A stretch of DNA of 41,503 bases, from positions 1-41,503 of the forward strand of contig JAEZLW010000131.1 in NCBI GenBank assembly GCA_023415145.1. Reading direction: 5' to 3'. The DNA is from Bacillota bacterium (GTDB lineage: Bacteria > Bacillota > Clostridia > Christensenellales > Aristaeellaceae). Positions 16,892 through 24,181 of this stretch are shown here, piece after piece. Under the pieces are notes generated by a model. That model did no database searches. It saw only the letters and a program-made list of their open reading frames with translations, and was not told the origin of the DNA. Within the stretch, counting starts at the first letter, position 1, and each line of letters starts with the position of its first letter. A program made the position numbers and the translations under genes.

Positions 16892-19800
16892 CTACAATAC
16901 CACCTTCACGTTCTCCGTCCCCAGCATCTTCTCCAGTTCCTGCTGCACTGGCTCGTCCCCGTCGCACCAAAGATTCTTTGGTGTCAGCAGCGTGATGCGC
17001 TCCGACGGAATGTGGAAATAAACCGGCACCGGGCCTGGATGACCGTTTAAGACAGGCTTCATCCGCTCCATTTGCTCCCTTGTGCCCCGCAGATACAGCT
17101 TCATGGGTGCCTGCTTGGCCAATTGTGCATCGGTTAGGACGGGATTGGGCTGGTGAAAGGGCAGGGGAAACATATCATCCGGATCGTCCATGGGCGGCTG
17201 TTTGCCAATGGAAAGCGGCACATCGCGTTCTTTCAACCCCTCCGAAGGCATCAAAGGCGACACGTTGTCCACCAGCAGCTTTGTTTCCTCATCCTCCCTG
17301 ATGGAGAGCTTGCCCGTTAAAATCACAAGCTCGTCCGTTTTCAGCATCCCGCTGTATTTTTCATACACTCTTGGGAAAACCAGCCCTTCGATTTGGCCTG
17401 TTAAGTCTTCCAGCGTCACAAAGCCCATGAAGGCGCCTTTCCTGGTGGCCTTGCCCCGGGCGTCGGTCAGTATGCCGCCCATGCGCACCGCCATGCCGTC
17501 CATGGATTGGCCTTTGTCCGGCCGCTCGGAAAGCTCCGCCACATAGGCTGTATTGCACTCCAGTTGATTCAGTATCTGTGCATACTCATCCAGGGGATGG
17601 CCGCTGATGTACACGCCGGTCATTTCCTTTTCCATGGACAAAAGCGACCGCAGGGGATACTCCGGTATAGTCGGCAGCTTTTCCTGAAGGAATCCGCTGG
17701 CAGGCAGACTTTGCCCCAGGTCAAACAAAGACATCTGCCCCGATATGTTTTGCTTCCGGCGGTTGACGGCGGCCTCCAGTGTGGGTTCATACACATTCAA
17801 AAGCTGGGACCTCTTGGCACCGGTGCCATCAAAAGCCCCGGCCTTGATGAGGCTTTCCACCACACGCTTGTTCACGCTGTCGGTATCCACCCGGCGGCAG
17901 AAATCAAAAATATCTTTGAACTTGCCCTTTTCCCGTTCCCGAACGATGGCCTCCACCGCACCCTGACCTACGTTCTTCACCGCGCCCAGCCCAAAACGGA
18001 TGCCGGGCCTGCCCGTGGAAGCGTCCATTGAAAAGCGCCATGCGCTTACATTCACGTCCGGGGGCAGGATGGGGATATCATGGGCACGGCAGTATTGAAT
18101 GTACCCGGCGATCTTTGTGGCATTGCCGTACACACTGTTCATGATGGCTGCCATGAAGGGCACCGGGTGATGGTGCTTGAGCCAGCCCGTCTGTACGGCC
18201 ACCACGCCATAGGCGGCGGCGTGGCTTTTGTTGAAGGCGTAGGAGGCGAAGGCGCTCATTTCATCAAAAATATGCTCCGCCACATCTTCTGGCACGCCAT
18301 TTGCGACGCAGCCGGGGATGATTTGATTCCCCTCCTTGTCCCGCATGCCGTGTACGAAATACTCCCGCTCCTTTTGCATTACGTCGTGCTTCTTTTTCGA
18401 CATGGCCCGGCGCATGAGATCACTTCGGCCTAAGGAATAACCGGCCAGGTCACGCACAATCTGCATCACCTGCTCCTGGTAGACCATGCAGCCGTAGGTC
18501 ACGTCCAGGATGGGCTTTAATTTGGGTGTTGCGTATTGCACGGTAGAGGGGTTGTGCTTGCCCTGGATGTAGCGCGGGATGCTTTCCATGGGACCGGGGC
18601 GGTACAGGGAAATGGCGGCAATGATGTCCTCAAAGTTCTCCGGCCGCATGTTTGTCAGAAAACTGCGCATGCCGCCGCCTTCCAACTGGAACACCCCATC
18701 GGTATCCCCCTTGGAGATCATGTCGTACACCGCCGGGTCGCCTAAGGGAATGTCCTCCGGCTTTAAGTGGATGCCTGCCTCCCGGAGCATATCCAGCGTG
18801 TCCCGGATAACGGTCAGCGTACGCAGGCCCAGAAAGTCCATCTTGAGTAAGCCCAGCTTTTCCAGAATGCCCATGGGATACTGGGTGGTAATGACTTCGT
18901 CATTTTTTTGCAGCGGTACATACTTTGTCACCGGCGCACTGGTGATAAGCACGCCGGCGGCATGGGTGCTGGCATGGCGGGGCATGCCCTCCAGCGACAG
19001 TGCCGTGTCGATGAGCTTTTTCACTTTGTCATCCCCGGCATAAGAGGCTGCCAGGTCGGGGCTTACCTTCAGCGCCTTCTCCAGCGTCATGCCCAGTTCA
19101 AAGGGCACTGCCTTGGCGACCTTGTCCACATCCTGGTAGCTCATGCCCAGCACCCGGCCCACGTCCCGCACCACGCCTCTTGCGGCCATGGTGCCGAAGG
19201 TGATGATTTGTGCCACATGGTCGGCGCCGTACTTTGAGGCCACGTAGTCGATGACCTCCTGCCTTCGCTCGTAGCAAAAATCGATGTCCAGGTCCGGCAT
19301 GGAAATGCGCTCCGGGTTCAAAAACCGCTCGAACAAAAGATTGTATTTCAGCGGGTCCAACGCGGTAATGCCCAAAGTGTAAGCCACAATGGAACCTGCG
19401 CCGCTGCCACGGCCCGGTCCCACCATGATGTTGTGGCTTTTGGCGTAGTGGATGAAGTCCCACACGATGAGAAAGTAATCCACATAACCCATGTTCTTGA
19501 TGGTGTCCAGCTCGTACATCAGCCGGCGATTTGGCGCGCCGTCCTCCCCCGATTCGCTGGGATACAGCCTTTCCAACCCTTGCCTGCACAGATTGGTCAG
19601 CAGGGACAGGGGTGTTTCTCCCGGTGGTATGGGCTTGTAGCTGGGCAGATGTATTTTGTCAAACTCAAACGCCACCCGGCACATATCCGCCACCTTTTTC
19701 GTGTTGTCGATGGCGTCGGGCCAGGCTGCAAAGAGGGTGCGCATCTCCTCCTCGCTTTTTACATACAGCTCTTCCGTTTCCATGCGCATACGGGCTTCGT

Positions 19801-20485
19801 CCTCCAGCGTTTTACCCGTCTGGATGCACATCAATACTTCCTGGGCAGCCGCGTCTTCACGACGCAAATAATGGGCGTCGTTGGTGGCGATCAGGGGCAC
19901 GCCCGTCTCGCGGCTTAACCGGACCAATTCCGGCAGCACCTGCTTTTCCTCCGGGATGCCATGGTCCATGATCTCGATATAGAATCTGCCCTTGCCAAAC
20001 AGGTTTTGCATGCGCAGTGCGTACTCTTTTGCTTCCTGCCGCCTTCCCATCAGCAGCATTTTGGGCAGGTCACCGCTCAAGCATGCGGACAGGCAGATGA
20101 GGCCCTCCGCATGCTTTTCCAGCAGCTTGTAGTCTATGCGCGGCCGGTAGTAAAAGCCTCGCAAAAAGCCTTCGCTTACCAGTGCCATCAGGTTTTGATA
20201 GCCCGTGTTGTTTTCACAAAGCAGGATCATGTGGCTGTACTCCCGGTTCACCACCTGCTTGTCCTCCATGTCCGGGCAGATGTATACCTCACAGCCCAGT
20301 ATGGGTCGGATGCCGTTTGCAACGCACTCCTGATAAAACTCCACTGCGCCGTACAATACGCCGTGGTCCGTGACGGCGCAGCTGTCCATGTTCAGTTCCT
20401 TCAGGCGTTTTATCAGATGCTTGATCCGGCAAGCGCCGTCCAGCAGGCTGTATTCCGTATGCAGATGCAGGTGGGTAAAGGCCAT
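16892..20485 (-). CDS. dnaE: DNA polymerase III subunit alpha, DnaE
   Basis: Replicative polymerase of 1197 residues. The N-terminal PHP domain starts FTHLHLHTEYSLLDGACRI. The polymerase core has GPGRGSGAGSIVAYTLGIT and the catalytic aspartates in PDLDIDF (D400 and D402), matching E. coli D401/D403. Further conserved parts are TTQYPMG and the finger region with SKKKHDVMQKE. The C-terminus carries an OB fold (QIEGLVFPRVYEKYSGML). There is no exonuclease insertion, so it is DnaE rather than PolC. ATG 20485 was chosen because GAGGTG precedes it and the PHP motif then lies at the N-terminus; longer frames run through a repeat. The stop codon is TAG. It is divergent from dnaD-dnaC. Confidence 0.97.
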   Translation of the reverse strand: MAFTHLHLHTEYSLLDGACRIKHLIKRLKELNMDSCAVTDHGVLYGAVEFYQECVANGIRPILGCEVYICPDMEDKQVVNREYSHMILLCENNTGYQNLMALVSEGFLRGFYYRPRIDYKLLEKHAEGLICLSACLSGDLPKMLLMGRRQEAKEYALRMQNLFGKGRFYIEIMDHGIPEEKQVLPELVRLSRETGVPLIATNDAHYLRREDAAAQEVLMCIQTGKTLEDEARMRMETEELYVKSEEEMRTLFAAWPDAIDNTKKVADMCRVAFEFDKIHLPSYKPIPPGETPLSLLTNLCRQGLERLYPSESGEDGAPNRRLMYELDTIKNMGYVDYFLIVWDFIHYAKSHNIMVGPGRGSGAGSIVAYTLGITALDPLKYNLLFERFLNPERISMPDLDIDFCYERRQEVIDYVASKYGADHVAQIITFGTMAARGVVRDVGRVLGMSYQDVDKVAKAVPFELGMTLEKALKVSPDLAASYAGDDKVKKLIDTALSLEGMPRHASTHAAGVLITSAPVTKYVPLQKNDEVITTQYPMGILEKLGLLKMDFLGLRTLTVIRDTLDMLREAGIHLKPEDIPLGDPAVYDMISKGDTDGVFQLEGGGMRSFLTNMRPENFEDIIAAISLYRPGPMESIPRYIQGKHNPSTVQYATPKLKPILDVTYGCMVYQEQVMQIVRDLAGYSLGRSDLMRRAMSKKKHDVMQKEREYFVHGMRDKEGNQIIPGCVANGVPEDVAEHIFDEMSAFASYAFNKSHAAAYGVVAVQTGWLKHHHPVPFMAAIMNSVYGNATKIAGYIQYCRAHDIPILPPDVNVSAWRFSMDASTGRPGIRFGLGAVKNVGQGAVEAIVREREKGKFKDIFDFCRRVDTDSVNKRVVESLIKAGAFDGTGAKRSQLLNVYEPTLEAAVNRRKQNISGQMSLFDLGQSLPASGFLQEKLPTIPEYPLRSLLSMEKEMTGVYISGHPLDEYAQILNQLECNTAYVAELSERPDKGQSMDGMAVRMGGILTDARGKATRKGAFMGFVTLEDLTGQIEGLVFPRVYEKYSGMLKTDELVILTGKLSIREDEETKLLVDNVSPLMPSEGLKERDVPLSIGKQPPMDDPDDMFPLPFHQPNPVLTDAQLAKQAPMKLYLRGTREQMERMKPVLNGHPGPVPVYFHIPSERITLLTPKNLWCDGDEPVQQELEKMLGTENVKVVL

Positions 20486-20503
20486 TTCGTTCACCTCGGG
20501 GAT

Positions 20504-20512
20504 ATTATAGCA
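20504..20512 (-). promoter_or_regulatory. Extended -10 promoter of dnaE
   Basis: Minus strand TGCTATAAT, a perfect TATAAT with TG extension, 19 bp before the start codon. The region where a -35 would lie is occupied by the left arm of a repeat starting at 20521. Confidence 0.65.
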
Positions 20513-20520
20513 TACAGTTA

Positions 20521-20684
20521 GCGGGAAGGGGGCTTTTTGAAAAAAACCTCCGACCGGCTCAATCGTCGCCGCGGTTCGCTTCCGCTTCCGCGGCTTGTTT
20601 CGCCTGCCTCCTCCGCCTCGCTTTTTCCGCCACAGGCGGTGCATCGGCTTCGGAGCCTTCCCGCACCCATCCCCGAAAAACTTT
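20521..20684. repeat. Composite repeat: family A element interrupted by a family C unit
   Basis: GCGGGAAGG at 20521-20529 pairs perfectly with CCTTCCCGC at 20656-20664. The left part contains the family A core (CTTTTT-GA-AAAAAA), and the right flank (CACCCATCCCCGAAAAACTT) matches the flank of the family A copy at 27088-27107. Between them sits an 83-bp unit (20557-20639) whose reverse complement resembles 36636-36718. This looks like one repeat nested in another. Confidence 0.7.
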
Positions 20685-20711
20685 AATAAAGGACACAAAT
20701 ACAACTTTTTA

Positions 20712-20720
20712 TGGTATACT
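20712..20720 (+). promoter_or_regulatory. Extended -10 promoter of the dnaD operon
   Basis: TGGTATACT, an extended -10 element, 23 bp before the dnaD start codon. No consensus -35 is visible. Confidence 0.6.
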
Positions 20721-20743
20721 ATACGGGACAATGAGGTGGTTTT

Positions 20744-22240
20744 ATGCCGTTATTCGAGTTTGATGAGCAATATCCGCTTTTTGACGCAACGCCTGTGGAG
20801 AACCTGTTTGTGCAGGAATACCTCCCCGCGGCCAAGGGCGATTATGTGAAGGTATATTTATACGGGCTGATGCATACATACCATCCCACCGCGGGTATGA
20901 ACCTGGCGGTGATGGCCCGGGATTTGGGGTTAAACGAAGAGGATGTTTTGTCGGCATACCGCTACTGGGAGCGCAAGGGGCTGGTTCAGCGCACAGCGGA
21001 CAACCCCCCCGCCTTCCGCTACATGAACCCCAAGCAGCTTCTTTTTATGCGCCAATGCCCCACGGAGGACAAGCAGTACACCCAGTTTGCCGACGCCCTC
21101 TATGCCGCCTTTGGGGAGGACAGGCAGCTTCACGGCCAGGAAACCAGTTTGGCTTATGAGTGGGTGGAGGATTTAAAGCTTCCTCCGGAAGTGGTGCTGA
21201 TGCTGGTGCAGCATTTGATTTCCACAAGGGGCAAGCATTTCAGCTTCAAGGCCGCCCAGAAGCTGGCGGTGCAATTGGCGGAGGAGCATGTGCACACCAT
21301 CGAGGATGCGGAGATTGTGCTTTCCCGCTCCAAGGCCGTACTGGAGGGAACACGCAAGATCCTGCGCCGGCTGGGCAAAAGGCATCAGCCCTCCGAGGAT
21401 GAGATGGCGCTGTACCGCAAGTGGACGTCGGACTGGCGATACGATCACGAAGCCATCGAGGCCGCCTGCCGCGAGACCACCAAGGGTGATCCCACCATGG
21501 CTTATCTGGACGGTATCCTGAACGGCCTGCGCAAACGGGGAGAGAAAACACCAGCCACCGCCCGCCAGGTGGAAAATCAATTGCAAAAAGAGCAGGAGGA
21601 AGCCGCTCCCCTCAAGGAGCTTTTCCGGGCCCTTGGCGTAAGCGGCCTGACCGTCAACGAGGGCACGCTATCCGTTTACCGGCAGATGCGTGCTTTGCTA
21701 AGCCATGAAGTGATCCTGCTGGCTGCCAGGGAAGCCGCCCGCTTTGGTGGCAGGCTGGATGACGTGCTCAGGCTCCTGACCACCTGGCACGAGAAAGGGC
21801 TTGCAACGCCACGGCAGGTGGAAGAATACATCGCCGCCTTCTATGAAAGCAACCGGCTGCTTACCCAATTGTTTGAAAAGTGCGGCAAAAGCGAAAAGCC
21901 GATGGCTTCCGACAGGGCGCTGCTTCTAAAATGGCAGAAGGACTGGCATTTTTCCAATGACATGCTCGTACTGGCCGCCTCCTATTCCCAAACCGCGGAA
22001 AAGAAAATGCCCTACATGGACGCCATGCTGGGGGCCTGGCACGAGCAGGGCATTGTAACCCCGGAAGCAGCGCAAAACGCCCGGGAGCGCTTTGAAAAGG
22101 CCCCGGCTTCCGCTGCCGCGCAACAGCGAAAGGGCAAGGTGGTAACGGAGCAGCTTTACACCCAGCGCAAATACGATGAAATCGATTTGAACAAGTGGGC
22201 AGCCAGCATGATTGAGGAGGCAAGGGAAACAGATGCCTAA
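20744..22240 (+). CDS. DnaD domain protein (primosome/replication initiation)
   Basis: A 498-residue cytoplasmic protein with an N-terminal DnaD-type winged-helix region (MARDLGLNEEDVLSAYRYWERKG at about 55-77, shown by its helix-turn-helix pattern). Downstream are three copies of a DnaD/DnaB C-terminal-like domain, beginning at about residues 218 (LYRKWTSDWRYDHEAIEAAC), 290 (VYRQMRALLSHEVILLAARE) and 385 (LLKWQKDWHFSNDMLVLAAS). In known systems such proteins help load the replicative helicase and remodel DNA. The gene overlaps the downstream DnaC-like loader by eight bases, a linkage that supports a primosome role. Three repeats are more than the one or two usually seen. Confidence 0.9.
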   Translation: MPLFEFDEQYPLFDATPVENLFVQEYLPAAKGDYVKVYLYGLMHTYHPTAGMNLAVMARDLGLNEEDVLSAYRYWERKGLVQRTADNPPAFRYMNPKQLLFMRQCPTEDKQYTQFADALYAAFGEDRQLHGQETSLAYEWVEDLKLPPEVVLMLVQHLISTRGKHFSFKAAQKLAVQLAEEHVHTIEDAEIVLSRSKAVLEGTRKILRRLGKRHQPSEDEMALYRKWTSDWRYDHEAIEAACRETTKGDPTMAYLDGILNGLRKRGEKTPATARQVENQLQKEQEEAAPLKELFRALGVSGLTVNEGTLSVYRQMRALLSHEVILLAAREAARFGGRLDDVLRLLTTWHEKGLATPRQVEEYIAAFYESNRLLTQLFEKCGKSEKPMASDRALLLKWQKDWHFSNDMLVLAASYSQTAEKKMPYMDAMLGAWHEQGIVTPEAAQNARERFEKAPASAAAQQRKGKVVTEQLYTQRKYDEIDLNKWAASMIEEARETDA

Positions 22241-23213
22241 CGCCATCATGAATGAGCTTATGATGAAATATGAAGCCCGGCAGGCGCAAAATGCGCGGGA
22301 AGAGGAACGCCGCCTGAAGGAGGCAACTTCCCTCTGCCCGGAGATTGGCCGCTTGGCCGCCGCCCGCCGGGAAACCCTTTTTTCCGCCATCCGCAAAACG
22401 CTGGCCTCCGGAAAGCAAAACAGCACGGCCAACCGCCTTGCGCAGGAGATGGAGAATTACAACCGAAGGATTCGCGAACTGCTTGCACGTAGTGGGCTGC
22501 CGGAAGATTACCTTCAGCCTGTTTACCAGTGTGAAACATGCCGGGATACGGGCTTTGTTGGAGAGGCGGTCAAAAAACGCTGCGCCTGCCTGAACCAGGA
22601 GTATTTCAAGCAAATGGGCCGGCAGATTGGCTTGAATGAGCGCACGCCCCAGACGTTTGAGGCCTTCCGGGAGGATGTTTTTTCCAAGGAGATCATCCCC
22701 GGCGCCAACGTAAGCCAGCGCACGTTCATGTGTTTTTTACGGGACAAATGCAAAAAATACGCTGAAACCTTTCCGGATACCACCACGCCCGACATGCTTT
22801 TCATGGGCACCAGCGGCTTGGGAAAGACGTATCTCATGCAGGCCATCGCACACCGGGTGCTGGAGCGGGGGTTTTCCGCCCTGTGCGTCAGCGCCTTTCG
22901 GGTGGTTGAAATGACAAGGCTATCGTACTTTCAGAACAACGCCGAGGAAAGCGCGCCGCTTTTTGATGTGGACCTGCTTTTGATTGATGACTTGGGTTCC
23001 GAGCCGTTGATGGACAACGTGACCATCACCCAGCTTTACCACGTCATCAATGAGCGGCAGAACGCCGGGCGGCATACCATTTTGAGCACCAATTTGAACA
23101 GCGTTCAGTTTCAGGACCGCTATACGGAGAGGATCAGCTCGCGCCTGTTATCCTCCGCCGGCCAGTGCGAGCTGATCGCCTTCATCGGAGGCGACATCCG
23201 CCGCAAGGTATAA
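22233..23213 (+). CDS. DnaC/DnaI-type helicase loader, AAA+ ATPase
   Basis: A 326-residue AAA+ ATPase that loads the replicative helicase. The N-terminal half has a zinc-binding cluster (YQCETCRDTGFVG then RCACLNQ). The C-terminal ATPase domain has Walker A GTSGLGKTYL, Walker B DLLLIDDLGSEP, and sensor region TILSTNLN. ATG 22233 was chosen because it follows GGAGGCAAGGG in the end of the dnaD gene, with eight bases of overlap. The gene order dnaD then dnaC-like is usual in Clostridia. Confidence 0.94.
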   Translation: MPNAIMNELMMKYEARQAQNAREEERRLKEATSLCPEIGRLAAARRETLFSAIRKTLASGKQNSTANRLAQEMENYNRRIRELLARSGLPEDYLQPVYQCETCRDTGFVGEAVKKRCACLNQEYFKQMGRQIGLNERTPQTFEAFREDVFSKEIIPGANVSQRTFMCFLRDKCKKYAETFPDTTTPDMLFMGTSGLGKTYLMQAIAHRVLERGFSALCVSAFRVVEMTRLSYFQNNAEESAPLFDVDLLLIDDLGSEPLMDNVTITQLYHVINERQNAGRHTILSTNLNSVQFQDRYTERISSRLLSSAGQCELIAFIGGDIRRKV

Positions 23214-23231
23214 GCAAGAAAGGCATTAGGC

Positions 23232-23813
23232 ATGGGTAACATCTGGCACGACATTGACCCCAATCGCATCTCCCACATAGAGTTCATTGCCGTGATTGAA
23301 ATCAGCAAGGGCGGCAAGAACAAATACGAGCTGGACAAGCAAACCGGCATGCTGATGCTGGACAGGGTTCTTTACACCTCTACCCACTATCCGGCCAACT
23401 ACGGCTTCATCCCCCGCACGTATGCCGACGACGACGACCCGCTGGATGTGCTGGTTTTGTGTCAGGAAGCCATCCTGCCACTTACACTGGTCAAGTGCCG
23501 CCCCATTGGCATGATAACCATGGTGGATGGCGAATCGGCGGATGAAAAGATCATCGCGGTGCCGGTGGGCGACCCTTCCATGTCGGAATACACCGACATC
23601 AGCCAGCTTCCCCAGCACACCTTTTCGGAAATCAGCCACTTTTTCGAGGTGTACAAGAGCCTGGAGGGCAAGGTAACGGCGGTGAAAAGCACCGCCGGGC
23701 GGGGGGATGCAAGGCGGGTCATACAATCGGCCATCTTCAGCTATCAGCAGCACTTTGCTGCCGGGGAAGGCTCCGCCCATGCAGGCGGCGCAGAGAAAAG
23801 AGATACGCTATGA
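23232..23813 (+). CDS. ppa: Inorganic pyrophosphatase, family I
   Basis: Cytoplasmic Mg-dependent enzyme that hydrolyses pyrophosphate to two phosphates, pulling biosynthetic reactions forward. It has 193 residues. Motifs include YELDKQTGMLMLDR, the substrate-binding HYPANYGFIPRTY, and the metal-binding signature DDDDPLDVLVL. GVPVGDPS-like loops (IAVPVGDP) and the helix QHTFSEISHFFEVYKSLEGK are also present. The C-terminal 15-20 residues (AAGEGSAHAGGAEKRD) are low-complexity and not part of the fold. The start has AGAAAGG. The stop overlaps the next gene (ATGA). Confidence 0.94.
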   Translation: MGNIWHDIDPNRISHIEFIAVIEISKGGKNKYELDKQTGMLMLDRVLYTSTHYPANYGFIPRTYADDDDPLDVLVLCQEAILPLTLVKCRPIGMITMVDGESADEKIIAVPVGDPSMSEYTDISQLPQHTFSEISHFFEVYKSLEGKVTAVKSTAGRGDARRVIQSAIFSYQQHFAAGEGSAHAGGAEKRDTL

Positions 23814-24160
23814 ACATTCAAATTTACGTAAGCAAGAAGAATTTTGAGGTACAAAAGGCCGAGCGTTTTTTCAAGGAGCGGCGCATTCCATACCAATTGG
23901 TTGATCTGACGCGCCATCCCTTGGGCCAGCGGGAATTGCAGCTTTTTGCCCAAAAGCTTACCGCCAGAGCGCTTGTAGACCGGGAAGATAAAAAGGTCAA
24001 GGAGCACCCCGTATGCTACGCGCCAAACGATGAAGTCATCCTGTCGGAGCTTTTGCTAAAACCCGCACTTATGCGTTCGCCGCTTGTGCGCAACGGTAGC
24101 AAGGTAACCTTGGGTGCTGCGGAGGATGTTTGGACCGCATGGCTTAACGAATCATATTGA
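23810..24160 (+). CDS. ArsC/Spx-like thioredoxin-fold protein lacking the catalytic cysteine
   Basis: A 116-residue protein with the ArsC/Spx layout: an N-terminal beta-strand and loop (IQIYVSKKNFEVQKAERFFK), the middle YQLVDLTRHPLGQRELQLFA, and a C-terminal half ending in a helix. In ArsC and Spx the first loop carries a cysteine (CX5R or CxxC). Here that place reads SKKNFEVQ with no cysteine, and the only Cys is in EHPVCYAPND. Redox or arsenate chemistry is therefore unlikely. The start overlaps the ppa stop by four bases, so it is translationally coupled to it. Function unknown; a protein-interaction role like that of Spx is possible. Confidence 0.8.
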   Translation: MNIQIYVSKKNFEVQKAERFFKERRIPYQLVDLTRHPLGQRELQLFAQKLTARALVDREDKKVKEHPVCYAPNDEVILSELLLKPALMRSPLVRNGSKVTLGAAEDVWTAWLNESY

Positions 24161-24181
24161 AGACACAAAAGAGGTGTTCGC

